A stretch of DNA of 64,000 bases from NCBI GenBank assembly GCA_013285405.1, contig CP053446.1, forward strand, positions 1,773,985 to 1,837,984, read 5' to 3'. The notes below the pieces were generated by a model. The model searched no databases, was not told the DNA's origin, and saw only the letters and a list, made by a program, of their open reading frames with translations. The stretch comes from Ignavibacteriota bacterium. Its GTDB lineage: Bacteria > Bacteroidota > Ignavibacteria > Ignavibacteriales > Ignavibacteriaceae. How positions within the stretch are numbered: the first letter of the stretch is position 1; each line of letters begins with the position of its first letter. Positions 54,442 through 64,000 of the stretch are shown in pieces. Both the position numbers and the translations under genes were made by a program.

Positions 54442-56469
54442 TTAATAAACATCTATAATTTCAACTTTACCTTTTGCTATTCCAAGTTCGTCAATAGCAT
54501 CATGATTAAATTTTTTTACTCCGATATTCCATGCTTCATCGAAGTTTGTAAGTGATGTAGTTTCAACAGGGATCCAGACCTGATCAATTCCTTTTTCATT
54601 TTTCCTGATAAAATATTTGGAATCATTGGATGTAATCAATCTTGCTTGTGATGGGGATAGATCTGTGTTGATTAAAACATTTACATGTCTTAAACCACCA
54701 TCAGCTTTATAATCAACAAGAGCTGTTTGTACTCCAACGCTTTCAAGTAACGATGAATATGCAACACTCAGATCATCACAATCGCCGCCTTTTAGTTCAA
54801 CTGTTTGTTCCGGGAACTGAACAAATTCAGCGCTTGCTCTTGGATCTGATATATAAATCAGACTCTTCACAAAATCATTAAAAATAAATTTGGATTTGTA
54901 GAATGAAGATAGTTCTGACGGTATTGTGTCGAGGATCGATTTATATTCGCTTAAAATATTCTTTGAATAATTCATAGAATAATCAACATCTCTCATTATA
55001 AAATATCTTAGATTTGAAACATTTCCATCCCAGCTATTCATACCATTAATTAATGCAGCTTTCTGCAATGTTGCATCTGTAACTTCTGAATATTCGCCAA
55101 GATAAAAATCTGCATACGAAAGTACTGGCTTATCGTTATCATACTTGTCCGGAATAATAAGAAAGAATGGAACCATTACAGTGTCGCCGGGGGAAATCAT
55201 TTGCGGTGGTGATTGAATTCTGTTTTCTGTAACACCTTCAATACTTACTGAAGGAATGACGCTGACAGTCTCATCTGAAATATTTACAACTTTTCCATAA
55301 GCAAACGGTTGTTCTAAATATTTATCATAGAACACGGGATAAATGTCGCGTATTATTTCAACATCAACCAGCTCAACTTTTTTCTCCGGCGTACCGCTGA
55401 TTTTCAAGGACACACTTAAAATCAGTTTATCAAAGCTGTAGCCATTGTTAATAATATTATTAACTCCCTCCTCAGCAAATTTTGAATACCCGGCGTTTGA
55501 ACTTCTTTCAGAAAAATATTTAACTCCACTTAATAGTATTTCATAAAGTTCTGTCCTGTAACCAATAGCTGGAATGATTCCTGCAATATATGGATGCTGG
55601 TATTTGTCATGAAACATTGTTAAACCATAAGAAAAATTATTTACATGACCGGTTGTGCTTACCTGAAACGAACCAGATGATTCGTAAGTAAAGTGAAGGT
55701 TCAATTGTTCAAATGGCAAATAGCTGCCAATAATTAAAGCTCCGGTTTTTTCTTCCATTTGAAATCCCGAGAATTCTTCTGTTTCAGGATTTTCACCAAA
55801 ATTTAATAAATTGATTGAAGCCAATCTGAACTGAAGTTGATTATTCAAAATAAAGTCAATGCCAAGATCTGCTTTCCAGAAATTAATATTTTCATTAAGC
55901 GTTTCTGTTACAAGATAAAGAGTATCTCCATAAACCGGTTTGATAATCTGTTGATTAAAATCCTCATCAAAAAAACGAATTGTTAACCCAGCGTTAAACC
56001 GTTCATTAAATTTATAAGAATAACCGAGCCCGAATAGCTCTTTGTAAGTATAACTTGCTTCGAGAGACTGGGTAGTTGTATCGTTAATTATTATAGATTC
56101 TCCAGTCGCAAAAAGAAATTCCTTTTGATATCCCGGCGTGTATCTTGCTGATAGAGTATGATTATCGATTCTTTTGACAAGTGAAAGAAGATAGAGACTT
56201 GTATTTAAATCAAGCTCAGAATTATCAGTGGTTAAATCATCGGTGTAAGTTGCCGGTAAAGTTTTTTTGGCAAACTCAGCACCGTATTGTAAGGAAATTC
56301 CCCAATCTTTAATCCCGAAATAATTTGATGAATTGCTTTCATAATTGTAAAAAGGTATTGATAAAGATTCCTGTAATCCCCAGTAACCAGCTAAACCAAA
56401 CGAACTTTGAGGTAATATTTTAAAGTTGAATAACATGACCATAGAAAAAATTATTATTATTAATCTCAA
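54442..56469 (-). CDS. outer-membrane beta-barrel fused to a transglutaminase-like domain
   Basis: A 675-residue protein. A signal peptide (about 1-20) is followed by a region of alternating aromatic strands (about 25-400) typical of PorV/FadL-like outer-membrane barrels (FGLAGYWGLQESLSIPFYNY; YSYKFNERFNAGLTIRFFDE). A Fn3/Ig-like linker follows, then a C-terminal transglutaminase-like domain. That domain has Cys564 in LKGGDCDDLSVAYSSLLESV and His595 in GLRHVNVLI; the third residue may be the Glu in WIPVETTS. Such domains act as proteases or cross-linkers in the periplasm or at the surface. Its start overlaps the upstream lipoprotein gene by 4 bases, indicating coupled synthesis. Confidence 0.65.
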   Translation of the reverse strand: MRLIIIIFSMVMLFNFKILPQSSFGLAGYWGLQESLSIPFYNYESNSSNYFGIKDWGISLQYGAEFAKKTLPATYTDDLTTDNSELDLNTSLYLLSLVKRIDNHTLSARYTPGYQKEFLFATGESIIINDTTTQSLEASYTYKELFGLGYSYKFNERFNAGLTIRFFDEDFNQQIIKPVYGDTLYLVTETLNENINFWKADLGIDFILNNQLQFRLASINLLNFGENPETEEFSGFQMEEKTGALIIGSYLPFEQLNLHFTYESSGSFQVSTTGHVNNFSYGLTMFHDKYQHPYIAGIIPAIGYRTELYEILLSGVKYFSERSSNAGYSKFAEEGVNNIINNGYSFDKLILSVSLKISGTPEKKVELVDVEIIRDIYPVFYDKYLEQPFAYGKVVNISDETVSVIPSVSIEGVTENRIQSPPQMISPGDTVMVPFFLIIPDKYDNDKPVLSYADFYLGEYSEVTDATLQKAALINGMNSWDGNVSNLRYFIMRDVDYSMNYSKNILSEYKSILDTIPSELSSFYKSKFIFNDFVKSLIYISDPRASAEFVQFPEQTVELKGGDCDDLSVAYSSLLESVGVQTALVDYKADGGLRHVNVLINTDLSPSQARLITSNDSKYFIRKNEKGIDQVWIPVETTSLTNFDEAWNIGVKKFNHDAIDELGIAKGKVEIIDVY

Positions 56470-57374
56470 GGAATCTCTACTACTATACTGTGAATGCTTT
56501 GTGATGATATTAATAATTCACTGTTTTCCTTCCTGTGATAATTTTCAATGCTGCGAATGAAAGTGAAAACAATTTTTTCAAATCTCTCTAAAGGAAGTTC
56601 ATTAAAGAATCGTTTTGGAATTTTCATATCACCATCATCATGGGTTCTCATTTTGTAAATCGGAATTGATTGCTGATGTCCTGGTTTCATCAAGCCTATT
56701 ATTATCGTAACTTTCCTCTCACCTTCGCCATTCCAACTTAATGCGGCTTCAAGATTTTTGTTGATCTTACTTCCATTCAGACTAACATTTCCGTTTATTT
56801 CAAGTGGTGTTTCAATTATTGAAGTAATAATACCGCCGGGACCAAGCAGATCAAATTCAAAACTTACAGTAGAATTATAGTCGAAATAAAAAGGATCCGG
56901 AAAGCCGTTGAAAAGATTATAAAGCTGATATTTAAATCCGAGCAAAGTATCCTTCATTTCACCGTCATCTCTGTACTTGATTCTGAAAGGAACGATGTGA
57001 GCTTCAGTTCCATTAAATTTTATTGAGCCGGGGACGATTGTTTTATATGCCAGTAGTCTTCCGTCAGAATATTTTATTGGTTGTGTTTTATTAAAAAACA
57101 TTGCCTGAGCCAAAGATAATTCGTGTGTCTGATTACCACTCGTAATTTTAATTCCGCTAACTGAAATTAAATTGGTAATTCTCGAAATATCCTGTGTAAT
57201 TCCTGATGTATCCGCACCACTTGTGTAATACTGATTTTCAGGATCTTTATTCAGTAGTTCAATCTCAAAATCATCAGTGGTGTCGTCAATTAGTTGAGTC
57301 GGTGCAGGTTTGTCACAGTTATTCAGAGTAAGAATACTTAGTAGAATTAAAATGTAACCAAATAATTTTTTCAT
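56466..57374 (-). CDS. putative lipoprotein of the barrel/transglutaminase operon
   Basis: A 302-residue protein. The N-terminus MKKLFGYILILLSILTLNNC is a signal segment ending in a Cys; Asn at -1 makes the lipobox weak but still likely. The rest is beta-rich with no recognised family. Repeated phrases such as FRIKYRDDGEMKDTLLGFK and MRTHDDGDMKIPKRF suggest a duplicated beta domain. It overlaps the downstream fusion gene by 4 bases. The role is unknown; it may be a partner of the barrel protein. Confidence 0.55.
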   Translation of the reverse strand: MKKLFGYILILLSILTLNNCDKPAPTQLIDDTTDDFEIELLNKDPENQYYTSGADTSGITQDISRITNLISVSGIKITSGNQTHELSLAQAMFFNKTQPIKYSDGRLLAYKTIVPGSIKFNGTEAHIVPFRIKYRDDGEMKDTLLGFKYQLYNLFNGFPDPFYFDYNSTVSFEFDLLGPGGIITSIIETPLEINGNVSLNGSKINKNLEAALSWNGEGERKVTIIIGLMKPGHQQSIPIYKMRTHDDGDMKIPKRFFNELPLERFEKIVFTFIRSIENYHRKENSELLISSQSIHSIVVEIP

Positions 57375-57446
57375 AACAGTTAAAAATTATAATTGAATTT
57401 TTTTAATAGCAATCCGATTTTTATTTATTCCCTGCAAATAAAATCT

Positions 57447-57472
57447 CCCCCTCCCGCGTTAAAAGGAGGGGG
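57447..57472. repeat. CCCCCTCC/GGAGGGGG hairpin between lipoprotein genes
   Basis: An 8-base perfect stem with a 10-base loop, T-rich on the minus strand afterwards, so it could attenuate transcription between the two lipoprotein genes. The AAATCTCCCCC lead matches the repeat inside the A2M gene. Confidence 0.6.
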
Positions 57473-57518
57473 ATGTGGAGAGGACGTGTGCAGGGAAGCT
57501 CAATTCCTCCTAATCAGT

Positions 57519-58469
57519 TTATGGATGAACGAAATATGGAATACCCCATGATTCTGCCTCGACAGGTGCAGCGTCATCTAAAATAACCTGCTGAGGTAAT
57601 GCATTTATTATTGCATGATAAAATCCGGGCCATTGATGTGTTCTGAAAGTCTGCTCATAAACTTTATCGAAACCGTTTCCATTTGGTGTAGATGAAACCA
57701 ATTCGAATAATTTCTTTACTCTGTGTTTAATCCACCTGTTAGCACCCCAGGTTAAAGAAACAAAATCATCTTCTTCAAAGGCACTGTATAATTTAACTCT
57801 TACTTTTACTGAATCGCCATGTCCGAGAATTGGAATTTTGTGCCACCATCCCCAACCTCTTTTTAAATAGTAATTGTTCGGAGCATCTATTGATAAAGTA
57901 TCGCCGTTTGGTAAAAAGATATTCATTTCCTGGATATCGATATTCGGGCTTTGTGTTCCACCTTCCGGTAATGAAATAGCGGCAAGAATCCAATTTTTTC
58001 TAGGATATGGAGTGTGAGCAATCTTTCTAAAAATTAAATTGCGAGTAACTATTGCAGTAAAAGATTTATTAATTATTGTATCGGGTTCAATTGCATTTGA
58101 ATCGTAAGATGCTGCAATCATTAATATTCCCTCAAAAGTTTTCGTGAGTGTACCATAAGCAACGGTATCCTGGAAATCAATACTTAAGGTTCTATTCACA
58201 AGTCTCATTTTCTGACCAACTCTGAAAGGATAAATTTGTGTGGTAACTTTCCCCAGAAAATCCATCAGACCTTCTTCATCATAATTGTAATCAAATGAAG
58301 TAAGTGAAGAATCTTCGTCCACCATTTTTTCCAAAGCTTCACGATCAGTTTTCGGTTCAGTATCATCCGGATCGATTATCATTTCATCCTGGCATCTGAC
58401 AAACAGTGCGATCATCATCAAAGCAAAGAATGCCATAATGTATCGGTGAAGGTTGCTTTGTTTTTTCAT
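57519..58469 (-). CDS. putative lipoprotein, first gene of the envelope operon
   Basis: About 316 residues. The start at 58469 (MKKQSNLHRYIMAFFALMMI) is chosen for its AAGGAG, ten bases ahead; the longer frame at 58526 has none. A hydrophobic segment ends in ALFVRCQDE, a weak lipobox. The mature part is beta-rich and contains LVNRTLSIDFQDTVAYGTLT, RGWGWWHKIPILGHGDSVKV and NQ-rich loops; no family recognised. It precedes the second lipoprotein by 144 bases that hold a palindromic repeat. Confidence 0.55.
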   Translation of the reverse strand: MKKQSNLHRYIMAFFALMMIALFVRCQDEMIIDPDDTEPKTDREALEKMVDEDSSLTSFDYNYDEEGLMDFLGKVTTQIYPFRVGQKMRLVNRTLSIDFQDTVAYGTLTKTFEGILMIAASYDSNAIEPDTIINKSFTAIVTRNLIFRKIAHTPYPRKNWILAAISLPEGGTQSPNIDIQEMNIFLPNGDTLSIDAPNNYYLKRGWGWWHKIPILGHGDSVKVRVKLYSAFEEDDFVSLTWGANRWIKHRVKKLFELVSSTPNGNGFDKVYEQTFRTHQWPGFYHAIINALPQQVILDDAAPVEAESWGIPYFVHP

Positions 58470-58702
58470 TTTAAACTCCTTAAAAATGTTTAGTAAATGA
58501 TTATTTATTTTCCCGTTTCCTCTCATTATCTGGAATTAGATAAATAAGTATTGTGCCAATGCCGGTTAATTTGTTAAATCATTTGCTTACAAGGCATTAA
58601 AAGGAAAGGATTAATTTCCATCTGCATGGAAAACAATGGAGAATGCATGAAATCCCAACTTTGTGCAGGATTACAGAAGGAAGAAGAGAACTATAAAACA
58701 AA

Positions 58703-58726
58703 AAAGGCGACCGTCCGATCGCCTTT
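58703..58726 (-). terminator. intrinsic terminator after the split T9SS gene
   Basis: A stem AAAGGCGA / TCGCCTTT with an 8-base loop. On the minus strand it is followed by TTTTTGTTTT. Confidence 0.75.
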
Positions 58727-58767
58727 AAAAAACTGTTGAACACAATATTTAAAGCATTAAAATTTGA

Positions 58768-61620
58768 TCACTTTAATAGCACCATCTTCTTCACATTTGC
58801 AAAGTCATTGACATTCAAACAGTAAATATAAATTCCGCTTGCAAGATTATTTGCATCGAAGTTTACCTCATACTTTCCAGCTACTTTTTCTTCATCAACC
58901 AATATTGCAACTTCTGCACCGAGTATATCATAAACTTTCAAAGTAACCATTCCTTCTTTCGGTATTTGAAATTTTATTGTAGTATTTGGATTGAATGGAT
59001 TCGGATAGTTTTGTTCAAGTGAATATGATTCAGGAAGTTCTGTTCCGTTGAAATTTATACGCTGGTAATTATGCTTGCTCAATTCTTCACCGCTGTTCTG
59101 AACATTGCCAAGATGATATTCTGCTTCGCCTGCTACTGTTGTTACCAATCGTAGAAAATAATTTCCAGATGCAATGTTGCTGCAATCTACCTGATATGAT
59201 ACATTTGCATATTTATCAAGATATTCCTTCGTATATGTAATGTTATCAAATGTTCCTATTACCTGCCCCGACTGGTTATTTATCAACTCAACCTTGAAAT
59301 TTACCTCGTCTTCTGCCGTTAGTGATGTATCTGCAAGACTGTCATTCAATACATAATAAAAATCAGTGAAATAAAATTCTGTTGATGCTGATAGATAAAA
59401 CGGAACTGTCTTTACTACTGTGTTGAGTTCTTCTGCTGATGAATACAATATCGTATCTGGCTGTTCAATGAATTTAATTACACTGTCGCCTACAATTATA
59501 TCCCCAATATTAAAAAGAAACTCAACTCCATTCTTATATATTACTCCTTCTCTTCCATAGCTTAGTTCGATTAGTTCACCAGCTTTGTTTAAACCACTTC
59601 CGCCAGAAAATTGCTGATTAAAGTCAGTTGTTACTAATGAAAGCATATATGGAAGTTGTGTAATTGTAAAAACAGTTCCTTCAATATTATCTATTGACGT
59701 TCCGTTGGAAACCTGATTCTGCTTTCCGTTATGGCTTAGTGAATGTGCGTCTGTGTAACTGCCGTTTACTCTTCTAACCCATTTGCTTAAAAAGTTAGGA
59801 CTGCTTCCTTCGCTCCACGCAATTATACTTTCTTCGTTGAGCGTGCTGCTTGTTGAATTATTGTTTGTTGTTACTGCATTGTAACCTGCTTTGAAGAATG
59901 AACTCCAACTGTTGTCCTTTGCTCTTCTTACAACAATTTTGGACGTTGGTGACTCACCTTCAACTTTATTTACTTCTCCGCCTCCCGGATCAGTGTAATT
60001 GTAGCCAACCCAGCTTACTACCGGATAGTTATTTTTTACAAGGCTTATTGAGGGTGAGTAGTTATTTGTGTAGCCGCAGCCGGTAGATATTATTGCATAG
60101 TTGATATAATCAGCAACATAGTTATTAAAAAATGCTAAAATATACCTTATACCAAGTGAGTGCTGATAAACTACGTGGATATTATTTGATATACCAACAA
60201 CACTTGGGTTACTTGAATATGAAGTTGTATTTGGTATCGGATCTTCAGCACCCCATTGCCAGTTACCCCCAAAATTCCATTTTGTTTTTTGATAAAGACC
60301 GTCCGTCGTATTTTTTCTGTATGCTACATAGAGCAGAATACTATTATATGCAATAACCGGTTTTGCATTGCCAAAATAAGATAGCGGGTAATACAACACT
60401 TCTTCTGCTTCACTAAAAATATAATTCCCATTCACATCAGGGATAAAAGTTAAAAGATAAATAGCTGCTTCTTCATTAAGAGCTGTTTCAAAAACTATTT
60501 TTATTTTGTTCCCTTCAAAATCAATCGAGGGATTTTTACTAATATTACCAATAGTATTCGAAATACAGATATCCTGACGCCACTGACCATTAAAATTTGT
60601 TGTTAAGCTATGTGTGTACCAAACCTCTCCCATAGATTCATATACACAATGGTAAATTCCATTATCTGTTCTTACAAGCTTACGTTGTGAGCCGCTGCTT
60701 ATTCCGTTCTGGTCGCTGCTCATTAGCTGCCCTTTAAGGTTTGCATAAACTGTTGCACCTGCAGTTGTAAACACAACCGCTTTCTGGTCGTAGCCTGGTG
60801 GGTTTGAGCCAACCTGTTGAAGCGAAACGCCTCCCGAAGTACTCCAATTCTGAAAATAAAAAGTTCTTGTACCACTTGAACCGCCTAAATTTTTTGTTTG
60901 TGTCAAAGGTGATTGAACTGAATAGTAAGGATTGTCAGGAGAAACTTCTAGATTTAAAAATATACCACCATAAGAGGTTGATGAATTATTATACATTTCC
61001 ACTGGTGAAGGATATGAATTGAATACATCAGACTGGAACCAATTTTCTTCACCATCTTTATAATAATACCAGGGATCGTTAAAATTAATATCAAGCCCTG
61101 AAAACTCAATTCCATCAACAAAGGTTTTTATTGAGGCAGGTTCGGTTGATTGGAATGTTGATTTCATCTCAAGAGGAGTTGTAGCTTGCATTAAGAAAGA
61201 ATGGTTTAATTCATAAGCAGGGTCTTGAAGAAGTTCAAATACCCATCTGTGATGCTTTTCTGTTTTTCCTGAAGGATTCCAGTCAACCAGAAAAGGAAGT
61301 TCGTCTGTTCTTATTGTATAGTTGTTCCCAAATATTAAGTCACGATTGTCACCTGATGAAATCGGGTCTGAGTGGTTTTCATTAATAATTAACTCTCCAT
61401 AATTTTCAGAAGTTTCGATATGGTTTATAAAAGTTACCTCTTCAGGATTTACTGTTATTACTTTTGTTGCAAATACATATTCGTAGGTATCGTTATCAAT
61501 TACCACCACTTTTAATTCAATATCATTATCCGGCATTGTTAGGTTGAATTTATATTCGTCATCATAAAAGATGTAGGAATGACCATAAATATTATAATAA
61601 GTTTCATGAGGAAGTGTAAT
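58768..61620 (-). pseudogene. 3' part of a T9SS-secreted protein gene split by an IS3 element
   Basis: The frame is open from the IS edge (ITLPHETYYNIYGHSYIF) through a first ATG at 61536 to 58768, about 950 codons. The content is a beta-sandwich followed by propeller-like repeats (ELSYGREGVIYKNGVEF; NPSVVGISNNIHVVYQH), then a T9SS sorting domain beginning NYPNPFNPNTTIKFQIP and ending KKMVLLK. It has no signal peptide, since the 5' part lies beyond the IS at 63012-63750. Removing the IS and one AAT leaves the halves one base out of frame, so a second lesion or an error is present. Expression of this part alone would be cytoplasmic. Confidence 0.85.
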
Positions 61621-61681
61621 GCTTCAGACGGAAATGGAATTTCCTAAATTTGTATTAATGTAAACAGAAAGGAAAATTTCA

Positions 61682-62008
61682 ATGTCCGAAACAAAAAGAG
61701 AAAGAAAATTTTATTCACCTGAGCAGAAAGTTCTTATTCTTAGAGAACTTCTTGAAAACAATATTCCCATCAGCCAGCTTGCAGAAAAATACTATGTTCA
61801 CCCCAATGATATATATAACTGGAAGAAAAAGCTTTTTGAAGGAGCAAAAGATATTTTTCAAACAAAAGCAGTAAATAATAAACAAACTACTATTGAACAA
61901 AAAAAGATAGAAAAACTTGAATCTAAACTGAGAGACCGGGATGAAGCAATTGCTATTCTGCTTAAAGAAAACATAGATATAAAAAAAAGTATAGATGGGG
62001 AAATATGA
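61682..62008 (+). CDS. IS3-family transposase OrfA (HTH)
   Basis: A 108-residue DNA-binding subunit. The helix-turn-helix YSPEQKVLILRELLENNIPI, SQLAEKYYVHPNDIYNWKKK is typical of the HTH_Tnp_1 family, and the C-terminal leucine-zipper-like coil (KIEKLESKLRDRDEAIAILL) mediates dimerisation. A GGAAAATTTCA ribosome region precedes the ATG. Its TGA overlaps the orfB start (ATGA). Confidence 0.92.
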   Translation: MSETKRERKFYSPEQKVLILRELLENNIPISQLAEKYYVHPNDIYNWKKKLFEGAKDIFQTKAVNNKQTTIEQKKIEKLESKLRDRDEAIAILLKENIDIKKSIDGEI

Positions 62009-62964
62009 CCGGGCAATGGGTTGAACCGGATATACGAGATAATGTAATTGATTTTATAAATCTCATCAGAGCTAAGGCTGATATTTCTCTTAAAGGAATG
62101 ATTCGCCTTATAGGAATAAATTACAGTAAATATTATTCCTGGATTGATAGAAAAGGAATCTCTAATAACCATAACGGTAAAACTCCCAGAGGGCATTGGT
62201 GCCTTGATTGGGAGAAAGAAACTATTATCAGTTATGCTAAAGATCATCCGGGTGAAGGTTACAGACGGCTTACTTATATGATGATTGATGATAATGCTGC
62301 TGCTGTATCTCCGGCTACTACTTACAGAGTTCTTAAAGCAGCAGGGCTGCTTAACAGATGGAATAAAGTTAAACGATCTTCTAAAGGAGATGGCTTTAAT
62401 CAGCCAGCAGCAGTTCATCAGCATTGGCATACAGATATTAGCTACGTTAATTATCACGGAACGTTTCTGTTTCTTATTTCTGTTATTGATGGTTACTCCC
62501 GATATATTGTTCATCACGAGCTTAGGCAGAATATGCAGCAATTTGATGTTCAGATAACCTTGCAGAGAGCTTTAGAAAAATATCCCGGTTATAAACCAAG
62601 AATTATTTCTGATAACGGTCCTCAGTTTATTTCCAAAGATTTTGCTGAATATCTGAAGCAAGCTGGATTACAGCACATCAGAACCTCTATTGCATATCCT
62701 CAGAGCAACGGAAAGATTGAACGTTACCACAGAACTATTCATCAGGACTGCTTAATGAAATCTTCTTTAATAAATCTTGATGATGCACGTAAACAGATTT
62801 CCTCTTATATTGATTACTACAATACTGAACGACTTCACAGTTCGTTGTTTTATTTAACTCCCGAAGATTTTCTGTTTAGCAGAGTTGAAGAAAAATTAGA
62901 GCTAAGAGAAATGAAACTTAATGAAGCCAAACTGAAAAGAATTGAGGTAAGAAATGTCAGTTGA
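62005..62964 (+). CDS. IS3-family transposase OrfB (DDE integrase)
   Basis: A 319-residue catalytic subunit. It has an HTH_21-like region (GEGYRRLTYMMIDD), then the integrase core with D144 (HWHTDISYV), D203 (IISDNGPQF) and E239 (QSNGKIERYH), separated by 35 residues as in DD(35)E enzymes. It overlaps orfA by 4 bases (ATGA), so expression is probably by translational coupling rather than the programmed frameshift common in the family. Confidence 0.95.
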   Translation: MTGQWVEPDIRDNVIDFINLIRAKADISLKGMIRLIGINYSKYYSWIDRKGISNNHNGKTPRGHWCLDWEKETIISYAKDHPGEGYRRLTYMMIDDNAAAVSPATTYRVLKAAGLLNRWNKVKRSSKGDGFNQPAAVHQHWHTDISYVNYHGTFLFLISVIDGYSRYIVHHELRQNMQQFDVQITLQRALEKYPGYKPRIISDNGPQFISKDFAEYLKQAGLQHIRTSIAYPQSNGKIERYHRTIHQDCLMKSSLINLDDARKQISSYIDYYNTERLHSSLFYLTPEDFLFSRVEEKLELREMKLNEAKLKRIEVRNVS

Positions 62965-63011
62965 TTTTCTACCTTACTTAACTAACCAGAAATTCCATTT
63001 TCCGCTGAACC

Positions 63012-63750
63012 AATACAGAAGATTTTGTTTAACCTGTTGCCAGTTTCCGCTCGGGAAATTTCTGATAGACCAGGTGATACGGTAATTACCGCCTCCGCCA
63101 TTAATATCTGCAATAAATTCAGACTGTTCATTATAATTTAAACTATTGACACCATTTAGGCTTACTATAAGAGATTGAGGAATATATGTTACTACACTAG
63201 TCACAATATTCCCCCAAGGGTATAAGCTCGGAGGAATCCACGCAACATCATGCATGGATCCATCGTATTTCATCACAAAATCTGGGGACCAATTCCCTGG
63301 TTGTACAACATCAGGCGGATATACAGTAACTTCGTACCCATTTAAGTAATTTCCATTTTGATCAACTTTGTATGTTTTAACTGAACTCTCCAAATTCCTC
63401 GGCATCTTAAAATTAATCGGTAAATAATTGTCATCTGTATCAAATGAAAAATAGTAAAACGTTTCATCACTGCATCCAGAGTATTCGTTTTCAGCGCTTG
63501 GATTGATTGGAAATGACTTTACTGGTGGATATTCGTTTACTTTTAAAATAAAAGGTTCAGGGTCTGTAGCTGCAAATTCATCCATATTGCCTTGAATTGG
63601 AGTATGAGGATCCTCACCAGCGTTACCCCAGCCTTTATCTAATAAATCATTACAAGTTGGACAAGGGTTTTGTGCAAATGTTACTATTGTATATGCTGCA
63701 ATAATAATTATAGCATAATGAAAAGCGCCAAAGAATATTTTCGTGTACAT
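63012..63750 (-). pseudogene. 5' part of the split T9SS-secreted protein gene
   Basis: 246 codons from the ATG at 63750 to the IS edge; the frame then reads 12 residues into the IS and stops at 62974. It begins with a signal peptide (FHYAIIIIAAYTIVTFAQNP) and an N-terminal Cys-x2-Cys (CPTC), then beta-rich sequence. An Ig-like domain with ITWSIRNFPSGNWQQVKQ lies just ahead of the break. A ribosome site GGGG is present, so a truncated secreted fragment could still be made. The partial gene upstream ends 13 bases away and may be in the same transcription unit. Confidence 0.85.
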
Positions 63751-63763
63751 TTTGTACCCCTTT

Positions 63764-64000
63764 CTATTTGTTTAATAATATGATATAAGCGGAATTATTT
63801 TTTAATCCCACTGCAACTGCAGTATTATTTTTCATTTTAACACTTCCCCAGATAATCGGGCTCTGAGGATCATAAGGTAATCCAATTTGTTCCCAGCTTA
63901 CTCCATTAAAATGTTTCAATGTATTTCTGCCACCTGCTATTATGTAATCATTTGATGCATTTCCTCTGATAGAAGATATAAAGCCTCGGTAATAGGCTCC
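63764..64000 (-). CDS. 3' end of a secreted beta-propeller-like protein (partial)
   Basis: The frame enters from the window edge and ends at the TAG at 63764-63766; 78 residues are visible. Phrases such as SNDYIIAGGRNTLKHFNGVS and SPIIWGSVKMKNNTAVAVGL look like Kelch/WD-type blades. It does not end in a T9SS sorting tail. The ending lies 13 bases ahead of the split T9SS gene, so the two may be cotranscribed. Too little is visible to name the family. Confidence 0.6.
   Translation of the reverse strand, partial: GAYYRGFISSIRGNASNDYIIAGGRNTLKHFNGVSWEQIGLPYDPQSPIIWGSVKMKNNTAVAVGLKNNSAYIILLNK

Larger units (their letters stand above)
61621..63011 (+). mobile_element. complete IS3-family insertion sequence
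   Basis: 1391 bases. The 23-base imperfect inverted repeats begin GCTTCAGACGGAAATGGAAT on the left (61621-61643) and end in CCATTTTCCGCTGAACC on the right (62989-63011), 19 of 23 matching. The flanking AAT at 61618-61620 and 63012-63014 is a 3-base target duplication. It holds orfA and orfB in the order of IS3 elements. It inserted into a T9SS protein gene in the opposite orientation. Intact genes and ends suggest recent arrival. Confidence 0.92.

Noticed and set aside
61858..62541. 227-codon minus-strand open frame inside the IS
   Set aside because: It is the antisense shadow of the DDE transposase orfB; the translation matches no family and spans two real genes.
1..64000. CRISPR array or defence island
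   Set aside because: No regularly spaced direct repeats and no cas, restriction-modification or other defence genes were recognised; the repeats present are palindromic and scattered.

Overview
The window is AT-rich chromosomal DNA from a Gram-negative bacterium of the Bacteroidota/Chlorobiota/Ignavibacteriota side of the tree, most likely an Ignavibacteriales-type organism. The evidence is: large secreted proteins ending in type IX secretion (T9SS) sorting tails with the NYPNPFNPST-type block, lipid A genes (lpxB, lpxK), a promoter of the TTG-N19-TAnnTTTG form, and a housekeeping set including pyruvate phosphate dikinase, a eukaryote-type citrate synthase, QueC/QueF/QueA and GlnD. The assignment to Ignavibacteriales is inference; no rRNA or tRNA gene was seen.

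Layout. 1-3.3 kb: small genes (2x[4Fe-4S] ferredoxin, DUF1523-like, SdiA-regulated-like, DUF1844) and nadK. 3.4-7.2 kb: a tight four-gene minus-strand operon of two D-Ala-D-Ala-ligase-like ATP-grasp enzymes, a GNAT acetyltransferase and a lysine 2,3-aminomutase-like radical SAM enzyme. It is the best candidate for an undescribed small-molecule pathway. 7.4-26.6 kb: mainly housekeeping genes (recG, dgt, an asparagine-synthase-like protein lacking the Cys2 nucleophile, plsY-gpsA, MGMT, nfu, asparaginase, glnD-murI, queC-queF, tpiA, citrate synthase, beta-CASP nuclease). 26.7-27.5 kb: a broken REP-associated tyrosine transposase (RAYT) between two matching hairpins, next to a truncated inverted-repeat element. 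27.5-33.7 kb: a 2075-residue alpha-2-macroglobulin. 34-49.4 kb: ispD, queA, ppdK, then a minus-strand run of a GH2-like membrane protein, smc, an MtnX-like phosphatase, an isoprenylcysteine-methyltransferase-like protein, lpxB, an acyltransferase and lpxK. 49.4-64 kb: accessory and envelope genes. These are a T9SS subtilase, a polytopic membrane protein, an operon of two lipoproteins with a beta-barrel/transglutaminase fusion and a FecR-like/TPR protein, and a large T9SS protein gene split by an intact IS3-family element.

Repeats are the second theme. Several palindromic families lie between genes, and related sequences appear to have been inserted in frame inside murI, ispD and (twice) the alpha-2-macroglobulin gene. 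Two MITE-like elements share the terminal repeat GAGGCTGTCTCA, with a third truncated copy beside the RAYT.

All functions come from reading motifs in the translated sequence; no database search was run.
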